From Candidatus Dadabacteria bacterium (lineage in GTDB: Bacteria > Desulfobacterota_D > UBA1144 > Nemesobacterales > JADFKM01), in NCBI GenBank assembly GCA_022564935.1, contig JADFKM010000033.1, forward strand, positions 1 through 22,351: a DNA stretch of 22,351 nt. Direction: 5' to 3'. The notes beneath the pieces were generated by a model. It was not told the DNA's origin. It made no database searches and saw only the letters and a list, made by a program, of their open reading frames with translations. Made by a program: the position numbers and the translations under genes. Position 1 is the first letter of the stretch, and each line of letters starts with the position of its first letter. Of the stretch, positions 15,956 through 22,351 are shown piece after piece.

Positions 15956-17116
15956 ATGAAAAGGTTAGTAATTTTGCAAGCGATAGTAATAATGCTGATT
16001 CTCATGGCATTTGGCAGTGAACAGGCGGTAGCGGCTAAATTGGTTGTCGATGACGATTCTGTCGAATGTCCTACGGCGGGATTCGCCACCATCGGCGCAG
16101 CACTGGCTGCTGCAAGTTCCAATGACACAATCGAAGTCTGTCCCGGCACCTACTTCGAGGCGGTGGTCATCATCTTGAACGGCATTACCCTCAAAGGTAA
16201 ACCAGCGCCAGGGGCCATCCTGGATGGCACCGGACAGCTACCAGCTGATAACTGCATAACGATAGCGCCCGGCGTGAGCGGCGTCACCATCAAGGACCTT
16301 GAGATTCAGAATTGCAATAACCGGGGGATCCGCGGCCCCGGGACCGTTGCTTTGCCCCTTTCCCACATCAAGCTGAAGGATCTCGACATCCACGCTGTTT
16401 CCCAGGTGGCGGGCGATGGCCATGCTATCGATTTCGTGCACGCCGCCCATGTGAAAATTAAAGACGTCGCCGTCGCCGTTGGTCCCTTAGCCGGGTTTTT
16501 TGCAGAAGCCATCCGGCTTCAAAGTGTTAGCCCCGTAACGGTGGACAATGTCCATATAGTCGGCGGCTTCGTCGGCGTGAACTTTGCCTGCAGCGATCCT
16601 TGCGGCGATCCAGTTCCAGAACCGCCCACAAACGGGATCATTAAACACAGTACCATCTCTGGCACCACCGATAATGGCGTGCTGCTCGCGAACACCACCC
16701 ACGCAATAATCGACGGGAACGTGATTGCCGGTGCTGGATTTGCGGGCATCCAGGTTGGATTTAGAGCTGTCAATCCGGTAACGGGCGTTCAGATTTTCAA
16801 TAACGTGGTAACGGGTACGGTTCTAGCACCTATTGGTCACGGTATTGCGCTGGCCAGAGGCTCAAGCGGCAGCACGGTCAAGAATAACATCGTAACAGGT
16901 AACGGTACGGACGGTATTTTTGCCGGGACTATAGTAGGGACTGGCGGGAGCACTGGCGGGAATACCATTGACCATAACGTCTCTAACGGCAACACAGGAT
17001 TCGGGTACGTTGACGACGGAACGGGATTTGCGGTCAACGTTTTCTTCCAGAATGAGTGCAAGGCAAACACTGCCGGTGGGTCTGACCCCACTGGGTTGTG
17101 CGTGCCACAAACATAA
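15956..17116 (+). CDS. Secreted right-handed parallel beta-helix repeat protein
   Basis: The 386-aa protein begins with a signal peptide (hydrophobic 4-19, cleavage near AVAA 24-27). Its opening DDDSVECPTAGFATIGAALA, followed by NDTIEVCPGTY (56-66), is the usual entry of pectate-lyase-like/NosD-type beta-helix proteins. Repeats rich in NNxVTGNxxDGI-like turns follow (for example VKNNIVTGNGTDGIF and GNTIDHNVSNGN), each forming one rung. No lyase catalytic residues stand out, so a surface or polysaccharide-binding role is as likely as an enzyme. The ATG at 15956 is chosen for GAGGAG 9 nt upstream and because it begins the signal peptide; an earlier in-frame GTG adds 11 charged residues. It stands alone, between a strong promoter and a strong terminator, next to the polysaccharide operon but on the opposite strand. 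Confidence 0.85.
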   Translation: MKRLVILQAIVIMLILMAFGSEQAVAAKLVVDDDSVECPTAGFATIGAALAAASSNDTIEVCPGTYFEAVVIILNGITLKGKPAPGAILDGTGQLPADNCITIAPGVSGVTIKDLEIQNCNNRGIRGPGTVALPLSHIKLKDLDIHAVSQVAGDGHAIDFVHAAHVKIKDVAVAVGPLAGFFAEAIRLQSVSPVTVDNVHIVGGFVGVNFACSDPCGDPVPEPPTNGIIKHSTISGTTDNGVLLANTTHAIIDGNVIAGAGFAGIQVGFRAVNPVTGVQIFNNVVTGTVLAPIGHGIALARGSSGSTVKNNIVTGNGTDGIFAGTIVGTGGSTGGNTIDHNVSNGNTGFGYVDDGTGFAVNVFFQNECKANTAGGSDPTGLCVPQT

Positions 17117-17138
17117 GCTTGCAGTTCCCAAGGAAACC

Positions 17139-17177
17139 AGACAAAAAGGGGGGGCCTCTCAGCCCCCCTTTTTGTCT
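17139..17177 (+). terminator. Rho-independent terminator after the beta-helix gene
   Basis: Perfect 15-bp inverted repeat, AGACAAAAAGGGGGG / CCCCCCTTTTTGTCT, with a 9-nt loop. Read on either strand it gives a GC stem followed by five T, so it can stop transcription in both directions. It begins 22 bp after the stop codon. Confidence 0.8.
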
Positions 17178-17242
17178 CCCTTGCCCGCGGCGGCTTGAAC
17201 AACAATCGGCACCGGTAAATTCTCGGGCGCCACGGGCAAGGG
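17178..17242. repeat. Imperfect inverted repeat, 15-nt arms
   Basis: CCCTTGCCCGcGGCG (17178-17192) faces CGCCaCGGGCAAGGG (17228-17242) with one mismatch and a 35-nt loop. It abuts the terminator and runs into the gene remnant. It may be a second hairpin or a recombination scar. Confidence 0.55.
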
Positions 17243-17318
17243 AGTTCTGCAGTTCGTGTACGACACCGCGGAGCCACACAACCTGCTAGAGGCCGGCATC
17301 ATCCTGAATCTCGACTGA
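17199..17318 (+). pseudogene. 3' remnant of a secreted-protein gene (39 codons)
   Basis: The frame is open from 17199 to the TGA at 17316-17318 with a GC-rich, gene-like codon pattern and no start codon or ribosome site. The peptide contains TGKFSGATGKG, a turn typical of small secreted beta-barrel or beta-sandwich proteins with repeated 'GTGxFxGATGxG', and ends in EAGIILNLD. A TGA directly upstream (17196) and the adjacent inverted repeat indicate that the 5' part is missing. I infer a truncated gene rather than an expressed one. Confidence 0.5.
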
Positions 17319-17351
17319 AGTTAAGCGCTGTCATCGCCCGATCTATAAATT

Positions 17352-17386
17352 CTGCGGCGGGATTTACATTACAAGCCCCGCCGCAG
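17352..17386 (+). promoter_or_regulatory. Hairpin CTGCGGCGGG / CCCGCCGCAG abutting a ribosome site
   Basis: Perfect 10-bp inverted repeat with a 15-nt loop. The last two bases of the stem are the first two of AGGAGG (17385-17390), so folding could partly hide that ribosome site. No T run follows, which argues against a terminator. Confidence 0.5.
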
Positions 17387-17400
17387 GAGGATGTGTAGTG

Positions 17401-17481
17401 ATGGGTCTGCACGATGAACCATATCTTGATGCGGTTTGTTTGCAGAAGCCCTTCGTCTTCAATCAAAGTGTCGAAGGGTAG
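17401..17481 (+). CDS. Possible 26-aa micro-ORF
   Basis: It begins MGLHDEPYLDAVCLQ and ends at TAG (17479-17481). AGGAGG lies 10 nt upstream, at the long end of normal spacing, and is partly inside the hairpin at 17352-17386. No homologue is recognised and no promoter is obvious. Confidence 0.25.
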   Translation: MGLHDEPYLDAVCLQKPFVFNQSVEG

Positions 17482-17663
17482 GAGATTCGAGTGCTTATTT
17501 GATATTGAGCGTTTTTGCGGCCTTGCTCGATCTTGCATACTAAAGACAAATAATCAGCTAGTTTTCCAAGATGTCTTTTGTTGGGTTTGCTGTTCTTATT
17601 CCGCTTCCTTAGCGTTGTGTATACTGGTTTACACTGCCGTTCATGACAACCTGTAAGTAAGCG

Positions 17664-17701
17664 TTGCCGCTCGTTTCCCAAAAAATTATATGTGTTATAA
17701 T
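17664..17701 (+). promoter_or_regulatory. Candidate leuA promoter
   Basis: TATAAT at 17696-17701 lies 38 bp before the leuA ATG. An overlapping alternative is TTGCCG (17664-17669), 17 bp, TATATG (17687-17692). Either gives a short leader, so no long attenuator precedes leuA unless transcription begins further upstream. Confidence 0.45.
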
Positions 17702-17739
17702 TACAAATTGGATTTTTCTATCCTGCGGAGGCTAGAGTC

Positions 17740-19287
17740 ATGAGCGGTGATGTAGTCAAGATCTTCGATACGACCCTTCGGGACGGCGAGCAGGCGCCCG
17801 GATGCGGTATGACCGTCGAAGAGAAGCTGAGGGTTGCCGCGCAGCTCGAAAAGCTGGGTGTCGATGTGATAGAGGCAGGCTTTCCGATATCTTCGGAGGG
17901 GGATTTCCAATCGGTAAAGCTCGTTGCCGAGCAGATCCGGGGCTGCGAGGTCGCGGGGCTGTCCCGCGCGAATAAGATGGACATAGACAGGGCTTGGGAA
18001 GCGGTCAAAGATGGCGAGAGCCCCAGGATTCACACGTTCATTGCCACCTCCGACATCCACCTTAAACACAAGCTCCGCAAGACTCAGGATGAAGTGCTCG
18101 AGATAATCAGCTCGGCTGTGAAGCACGCCTGCCGTTACACGTCCAACGTGGAGTTCTCATGCGAGGACGCTACCCGCACCCCCGTTGATTTCCTTTGCCA
18201 AGCCGTCGATGTGGCCGTGAGGGCCGGGGCTGCGACCATAAACATCCCCGACACCGTGGGCTACACCGTGCCCGAGGAGTTCGCGGGCATCATCAGGACG
18301 CTTAAGCAAACGGTCAAGGGTCTCGATAACATTACCCTTAGCATTCACTGCCACAACGACCTGGGCCTTGCCGTGGCCAACTCCATCGCGGCGATAGCCG
18401 AAGGCGCCAGGCAGGTAGAGTGCACAATAAACGGCCTAGGAGAGAGGGCGGGGAACGCATCGCTTGAAGAAATAGTTATGACCCTGAAGGTGCGAAACGA
18501 CAAGAACCCCTACGGCACCGGCATCATCACCGAGCAGATATACCCCACAAGCAGGCTCGTGTCTCAGGTCACCGGGGTGGCCGTCCAGCCGAACAAAGCC
18601 ATAGTGGGGGCGAACGCCTTTGCCCACGAGGCGGGCATTCACCAGGACGGCGTTCTCAAGGAGCGTATCACCTACGAGATCATGAAGCCCGAAGAGGTGG
18701 GAATCCCTTCGAACAAGATCATCCTCGGCAAGCACTCCGGAAGGCACGCTTTTAAGAACCGCCTTGAGGAGTTCGGCTACTTCCTAGGCGAAGGGGATTT
18801 CGAGATTGCTTTCAAGCGGTTTAAAGACCTTTCCGATAAGAAGAAATACGTGTTTGACGAGGACATAGAAGCCCTTATAAGCGAAGAGTTCGTGCGCTCC
18901 TCCGACTACTACAAGCTCGTGTCCGCAAACTTTACCTCAGGCACCGATATGCGCCCCGTGGCGACGGTTAAGCTGCTCATAGACGGAGAGGAGGTCACGG
19001 CATCTGAGTATGGCGACGGCCCTGTGGATGCGGCGTATAAGGCGATAGAAAAGGCTACCGGCGAGAGTCCAAGCCTTCATAGCTACGTCGTCTCCGCCAT
19101 CACCGGCGGCACGGATGCCCAGGGGGAGGTGCATGTGAGGATCGAGGACGACGGGGTGTTCTCCCAGGGCCAGGGGGCCCACACCGATATAGTCGTAGCG
19201 AGCGCAAAGGCCTATATCAACGCCCTCAGCAAGCTCCGCTGGAGACGTCAGCACCCGAAGGTCGCCTCTGCAAACGAGGGGGTCTAG
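17740..19287 (+). CDS. leuA: 2-isopropylmalate synthase
   Basis: LeuA condenses acetyl-CoA with 2-oxoisovalerate, the first committed step of leucine synthesis, in the cytoplasm. The 515 residues match the bacterial enzyme's usual length. The catalytic TIM-barrel opens with [10 protein letters not shown] (9-18, with R14 and D15). The metal-binding SIHCHND has H203 and H205. GLGERAGNA (232-240) is followed by [10 protein letters not shown] and [11 protein letters not shown]. The C-terminal part (about 385-510) is the LeuA allosteric domain that senses leucine. GGAGG sits 8 nt before the ATG. Homocitrate and citramalate synthases share the fold, but the length, the [10 protein letters not shown] stretch and the bacterial-type regulatory domain favour LeuA. 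No other leu gene lies in the window. A 7-bp GC hairpin (19287-19309) directly follows the stop, without a T run. Confidence 0.93.
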   Translation: MSGDVVKIFDTTLRDGEQAPGCGMTVEEKLRVAAQLEKLGVDVIEAGFPISSEGDFQSVKLVAEQIRGCEVAGLSRANKMDIDRAWEAVKDGESPRIHTFIATSDIHLKHKLRKTQDEVLEIISSAVKHACRYTSNVEFSCEDATRTPVDFLCQAVDVAVRAGAATINIPDTVGYTVPEEFAGIIRTLKQTVKGLDNITLSIHCHNDLGLAVANSIAAIAEGARQVECTINGLGERAGNASLEEIVMTLKVRNDKNPYGTGIITEQIYPTSRLVSQVTGVAVQPNKAIVGANAFAHEAGIHQDGVLKERITYEIMKPEEVGIPSNKIILGKHSGRHAFKNRLEEFGYFLGEGDFEIAFKRFKDLSDKKKYVFDEDIEALISEEFVRSSDYYKLVSANFTSGTDMRPVATVKLLIDGEEVTASEYGDGPVDAAYKAIEKATGESPSLHSYVVSAITGGTDAQGEVHVRIEDDGVFSQGQGAHTDIVVASAKAYINALSKLRWRRQHPKVASANEGV

Positions 19288-19403
19288 AGCCGCCTGAACA
19301 GAGCGGCTCGGCTATGGCCGCCGATCGTGTGACGGAAGCACTGCAACGAGGGGGATCGTGAGGAAGAGCATTGAGTAAAAACGAATCTGTCGTCCGCTGA
19401 GTT

Positions 19404-20903
19404 ATGGCATTTCCTACTAAACAGATAGCAAGACTTGTGGCCTCGGGATACCCTCTGATATACCTGGTGTCATGGGAAGAGGAGCGGGTTGAGAAAGCCC
19501 TCAGGCAGATCAGCCAAAAGCTGTACAAAAACCCGATACATTTTCTTACATGGTCGTGTACGGACGGTTTGGAGGGAGAGGGGGGAAACCTGACTGAGGG
19601 GCCTGAGCTGACGGAGGCGCTCGACCGCGTGATCGGTTATAACGAAAAGGCCTTTTTTTTGTTCAAAGACCTCCAGTTTTTTCAGAATGAACCGCAGGTC
19701 ATTAGGAAGCTCAAGGATGTATACCGGAAAATCCGGGGCACTAATAAAACCGTTTTCATTCTTTCGCATACGCTCGAGTCCATCCCTGAGCAGCTTGAAA
19801 AAGAATTGACGGTGCTGGACATCGGACTCCCGGACATCGAAGAAGCCTCGTCAATTCTGGGTGCGGTCTTGAATTCAAATAAAAATTACCAGCCGATTAA
19901 GGATTCTCTTTCGAACGAAGACAGGGACAGGTGCATCAGGGTGCTATTGGGTCTCGGGGCGCTTGAGATGGAGCTTGCCCTAAAACGGAGCTTCTTAGGC
20001 AAGAGTGCAGTCGATGATGAACTGATAGAGCTGATACTGGAAGAAAAGGGGCAAATGGTTAAGAAATCCGGCGCCTTGGAACTGTTCACCGCCAATTCCA
20101 ACATTGATGAGATAGGAGGTCTCGACAACCTCAAGGAATGGCTCAGGATTAGAGCCGTGGCATTCACGTCGAAAGCCAAGGAGTTTGGCCTCGACCAGCC
20201 CCGCGGAGTACTGGTCATGGGGGTAAGCGGATGTGGGAAGAGCCTATGCGCCAAGGCGATAGCCACGGCATGGAACCTGCCGCTTTTGAGACTGGATTTG
20301 AACCAGATCTACAGCGGCTCGCTCGGAGGCCCGGAAGAATCGTTCAGAAAGGCCATAAAAACCGTTGAAGCGGTTTCCCCGTGTATATTGTGGATTGACG
20401 AGATCGAAGCGGGGATCACCAGAAGCGGGGAGAAAAGCGGAGACAGCCCGGCCGCTAGGATTTTCGGGTACTTTCTCACGTGGATGCAGGAAAAAACCCA
20501 CTCGGTTTTCATAGCCGCTACGGCGAATCAGATAGACCTGCTGCCCCCCGAGATACTGAGGAAGGGGAGGTTTGACGAAATATTCTTCGTATCCCTTCCT
20601 ACTGAGAGCGAGAGGAGGGAGATATTCAAGATCCATCTTGACAGGAGGGGTAAGGATCATTTCTTGTTTGACATCAAGAACCTGGCAAAAAACACCGACG
20701 GCCTCAGCGGAGCAGAAATTGAGCAGGTGGTGATCTCGGCATTGTACGAGTCGCTTGCCATGAACAAAGAGCTTGACGACAGAGAGCTCGTGATTGCGTC
20801 TTCCTCGATCGTGCCGCTTTCCACTACTATGAGAGAAGAAATATCGAAGCTCGAGCGCTGGGCGGGAAACCGCGCAGTAAAGGCCTCAAAAACTAGTACA
20901 TAA
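19404..20903 (+). CDS. Ycf46-like AAA+ ATPase
   Basis: The 499-aa cytoplasmic protein has an N-terminal half (about 1-225) of the kind found in Ycf46/slr0374-like proteins, starting ARLVASGYPLIYLVSWEEER. The AAA+ module has Walker A GVSGCGKS (273-280), Walker B CILWIDEIE (327-335), the AATAN sensor (371-375) and the RKGRFDE arginine-finger region (386-392). A C-terminal lid domain carries GLSGAEIEQVV. No membrane helix or zinc-protease motif is present, so it is not FtsH. The family's role is poorly defined; in cyanobacteria relatives are linked to inorganic-carbon or stress responses. An in-frame TGA two codons before the ATG fixes the 5' limit, but the ribosome site is weak (only GAG). It lies 116 bp after leuA on the same strand and may be cotranscribed. 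Confidence 0.88.
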   Translation: MAFPTKQIARLVASGYPLIYLVSWEEERVEKALRQISQKLYKNPIHFLTWSCTDGLEGEGGNLTEGPELTEALDRVIGYNEKAFFLFKDLQFFQNEPQVIRKLKDVYRKIRGTNKTVFILSHTLESIPEQLEKELTVLDIGLPDIEEASSILGAVLNSNKNYQPIKDSLSNEDRDRCIRVLLGLGALEMELALKRSFLGKSAVDDELIELILEEKGQMVKKSGALELFTANSNIDEIGGLDNLKEWLRIRAVAFTSKAKEFGLDQPRGVLVMGVSGCGKSLCAKAIATAWNLPLLRLDLNQIYSGSLGGPEESFRKAIKTVEAVSPCILWIDEIEAGITRSGEKSGDSPAARIFGYFLTWMQEKTHSVFIAATANQIDLLPPEILRKGRFDEIFFVSLPTESERREIFKIHLDRRGKDHFLFDIKNLAKNTDGLSGAEIEQVVISALYESLAMNKELDDRELVIASSSIVPLSTTMREEISKLERWAGNRAVKASKTST

Positions 20904-20939
20904 CCGCTCAAGGCGTTAGGGAGTTATAGGACGGTGAGC

Positions 20940-20968
20940 TTGAAGCCCGCCCAAAACAGTGTTATAAA
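20940..20968 (+). promoter_or_regulatory. Sigma-70 promoter of the tRNA-Ala gene
   Basis: TTGAAG (20940-20945), exactly 17 bp, then TATAAA (20963-20968). The start would be near 20975, about 34 nt before the mature tRNA. Confidence 0.6.
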
Positions 20969-21008
20969 TCTAGGGTTGTAAAGCAACAACGCTCCGAAAA
21001 ATGTCTGT

Positions 21009-21085
21009 GGGGATGTAGCTCAGCCCGGGAGAGCGCCGCCTTCGCAAGGCGGAGGTCGGGGGTTCGATTCCCCTCATCTCCACCA
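21009..21085 (+). tRNA. tRNA-Ala (anticodon CGC), CCA encoded
   Basis: The cloverleaf is complete. Acceptor GGGGATG pairs with CATCTCC and includes a G3-U70 pair, the alanine identity element; the discriminator base is A73. The D stem is GCTC/GAGC and the anticodon stem is CCGCC/GGCGG, with loop TTCGCAA and anticodon CGC at 21043-21045 (reads GCG). The T arm is GGGGG-TTCGATT-CCCCT. CCA is encoded at 21083-21085. It is the likely attachment site for the adjacent integrase element. Confidence 0.95.
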
Positions 21086-21109
21086 ATGATTACAGGTACT
21101 TACGCAACA

Positions 21110-22201
21110 TCAAACTTCCTCTGGATTTTCACTGGTACGGTTTTCGGGACGGTTTGTGTTGAATTTTTCTAAAACCAGCACCGCTTCATTGACGCTCTGC
21201 TCTGGGTGAGAGTACCTCTCAGTTATCCTGACGGTAGAATGGCCCAAGAGCTTTGCCACGGCGTGAAGGGGGACTCCCCCCTCTACCATCCGGGTTGCCG
21301 CGGTGTGTCTCAAGTCGTGAAACCTTAGCCCCTCGATACCTGCATTTTTACAGGCCGTCCTAAAAGAGTGCTTAACCCAGTTCAGATGATGCTCTATCCC
21401 TTTAGGGCTTGGGAACACATAATCGCTCCCCCCGGATGCGAGCTTGCGCTCTAACAGCACCGTTCTTATAACCGAGTTAATTGGCACTCTCCTCATCTTC
21501 TTAGCCTTAGTGTTGGTCTGGGGCAGGCTGATAAGGCCAAGCGTTAAGTCTATCCACTCCCACTTGAGACCCAAAATTTCACCTTGACGCATGCCGGTAT
21601 GCAGGGCAATGATTACGGCATCTCTCAAGTGCCTAGGACATGCTGCTAAAAGCTTCGGCTCCTCTTCTGGGCTAAGGATGCGCTCCTTTAGGTCATTTAC
21701 CTCAGGCATACCTGACGAGCTCACGGGGTTATCCCCATAGAAACGCCTCCACTTACGGGCCTGGTTAAACAGGTGGCGGATTGAATTTAGTTCTCTCTTA
21801 ATAGTCCCGAGCTTTACACCCTCCTCAAGCCTTCTTTGCTTGTATATATCCACGTCCTCTGGGGTTATCTCGTTAAGCTTTTTCTCTACATAGAACCGCT
21901 TAAAATGATTCACCGCCTCTTTAGTCCTACTATGAGAGCGAATCTGCTTTACGTCTCTCTGATAGGCTACGTACTCCTCTGCAAACTCGCCGAGCGTAGG
22001 GATGACGTCAATGATGTCGAACTCCCCTAACCGAAGCCGCCTCTTGGTCTCCTCAAGCACAGCCCGGGCCTGCGTCTTGGTTACGGGCCCCGCAGGGCCA
22101 ATAGACCGCTTTATCTCCCTGCCGTTGTGCCACAGCCTGTAGTACCAGTAGGGGGTCTTAGAGCCGTCCTTACTCTCGTGGTATCTTTTGAAAACTCCCA
22201 T
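21110..22201 (-). CDS. Tyrosine-type site-specific recombinase (phage-like integrase)
   Basis: The 363-aa protein has an N-terminal DNA-binding arm (about 1-60, with YWYYRLWHNGREIKRSIG). A SAM-like core-binding domain (about 68-160) and a C-terminal catalytic domain (about 175-345) follow. Catalytic residues are R205 (HTGMRQGE), H295 and R298 in HDLRH, H321 (LLGHST) and nucleophile Y330 (ITERYSH). All the usual R-H-R-H-Y positions are present, so it should be active. GGAGG is 9 nt before the ATG, and the upstream small gene ends 6 bp earlier, so the two are probably coupled. It integrates and excises the element by recombining attachment sites, here most likely the adjacent tRNA-Ala 3' end. 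The C-terminal tail (345-363) is polar and non-catalytic. Confidence 0.93.
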   Translation of the reverse strand: MGVFKRYHESKDGSKTPYWYYRLWHNGREIKRSIGPAGPVTKTQARAVLEETKRRLRLGEFDIIDVIPTLGEFAEEYVAYQRDVKQIRSHSRTKEAVNHFKRFYVEKKLNEITPEDVDIYKQRRLEEGVKLGTIKRELNSIRHLFNQARKWRRFYGDNPVSSSGMPEVNDLKERILSPEEEPKLLAACPRHLRDAVIIALHTGMRQGEILGLKWEWIDLTLGLISLPQTNTKAKKMRRVPINSVIRTVLLERKLASGGSDYVFPSPKGIEHHLNWVKHSFRTACKNAGIEGLRFHDLRHTAATRMVEGGVPLHAVAKLLGHSTVRITERYSHPEQSVNEAVLVLEKFNTNRPENRTSENPEEV

Positions 22202-22207
22202 AACCGT

Positions 22208-22351
22208 TTACCTCCGTTTTTTTGTTTCAGGTAACAAAGGCTCTTTAATCTCATAGCCTTTCCTTCCCATTAATTGGTGAATCAATGCACGTATTATCTC
22301 TGATGCTGTAGCCATATTCTCTTCAGCATAATTATTTAAGAATTCAAGTTC
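22208..22351 (-). CDS. Partial small protein, ribbon-helix-helix-like
   Basis: The reading frame enters from the right edge of the window and ends at TAA (22208-22210). The 47 visible residues include NNYAEENMATASEIIRALIH, which resembles the helix-turn-helix part of Arc/CopG-type ribbon-helix-helix proteins. A basic tail KKRR follows. It lies just before the integrase gene and its stop codon touches the integrase ribosome site, so the two are likely cotranscribed. A regulator or excision-control role is plausible by position. The beginning of the gene is missing, so the family call is tentative. Confidence 0.5.
   Translation of the reverse strand, partial: ELEFLNNYAEENMATASEIIRALIHQLMGRKGYEIKEPLLPETKKRR

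Larger units (their letters stand above)
17319..17739. other. Intergenic region before leuA
   Basis: About 420 bp with no standard gene. It holds a strong hairpin with adjoining ribosome site and micro-ORF (17352-17481) and the leuA promoter near its end. A reverse-strand open frame at 17463-17681 has no ribosome site or recognisable motif, and I do not call it. Confidence 0.6.
21061..22351. mobile_element. End of an integrative element inserted at the 3' end of tRNA-Ala (partial)
   Basis: A tyrosine integrase gene ends 24 bp from the tRNA CCA and points toward it, the standard arrangement for elements that use a tRNA 3' end as attachment site. The core would lie within the T arm and acceptor (about 21054-21085). 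The far end and the second att copy are outside the window, so element type and size are unknown. Confidence 0.6.

Noticed and set aside
17438-17464. Short similarity to the beta-helix gene (FAEALRLQS versus FAEAIRLQS near residue 181)
   Set aside because: Only about nine residues match and the flanks do not align, so a partial duplication cannot be claimed.
17463-17681. 72-codon reverse-strand frame upstream of leuA
   Set aside because: No ribosome site, no known motif and unusual composition.
19287-19309. GAGCCGC/GCGGCTC hairpin after leuA
   Set aside because: Seven-bp stem directly at the stop with no T run. It may be a weak terminator, but cotranscription with the AAA+ gene is equally possible.
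1-22351. CRISPR array, insertion sequence or rRNA
   Set aside because: No regularly spaced direct repeats, no transposase and no rRNA signature were seen. The 12-base anti-16S match at 15870 is too short to be an rRNA fragment.

Overview
The window reads as chromosomal DNA of a Gram-negative, probably anaerobic or facultative bacterium. The evidence is a sigma-54 enhancer-binding regulator, an outer-membrane beta-barrel exporter, and an oxygen-sensitive type of CoA-dehydratase activase. A Desulfobacterota- or deltaproteobacteria-like lineage (or a related candidate phylum) would fit, but no rRNA or species marker is present and I hold this loosely.

Layout. (1) 1-508: 3' part of an AhpD-like/carboxymuconolactone decarboxylase protein. 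(2) 619-8744: a GAF-GAF-AAA+-Fis sigma-54 activator (minus strand), divergent from a two-gene plus-strand unit. That unit encodes a 589-aa protein related to the 2-hydroxyglutaryl-CoA dehydratase component and a 1174-aa activase-type protein with two BadF/HgdC ATPase modules. A sigma-54-like promoter at 2923-2938 and dyads between the genes suggest that the regulator controls the unit. A 93-aa orphan protein follows. (3) 8948-15157: a four-gene minus-strand operon running NAD-dependent epimerase, membrane glycosyltransferase family 2, AMIN-TPR-beta-barrel exporter, UDP-N-acetylglucosamine 6-dehydrogenase-like enzyme. It looks like a compact synthase-dependent system making and exporting an N-acetyl-hexosaminuronic-acid-containing polysaccharide. 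(4) 15158-17739: a gene-poor, AT-variable stretch with one secreted beta-helix protein. The gene has a strong sigma-70 promoter, a leader of about 310 nt with micro-ORFs, and a strong terminator. A gene remnant and further hairpins follow. (5) 17740-20903: leuA (2-isopropylmalate synthase) and a Ycf46-like AAA+ ATPase. (6) 21009-22351: a tRNA-Ala(CGC) gene with a tyrosine integrase pointing at its 3' end, plus a partial small ribbon-helix-helix-like gene. This is the end of an integrative element that continues past the window.

The best candidates for an undescribed system are the four-gene polysaccharide locus and the sigma-54-linked split activase/dehydratase-like pair, whose substrate cannot be read from the sequence. 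No CRISPR array or insertion sequence was seen.
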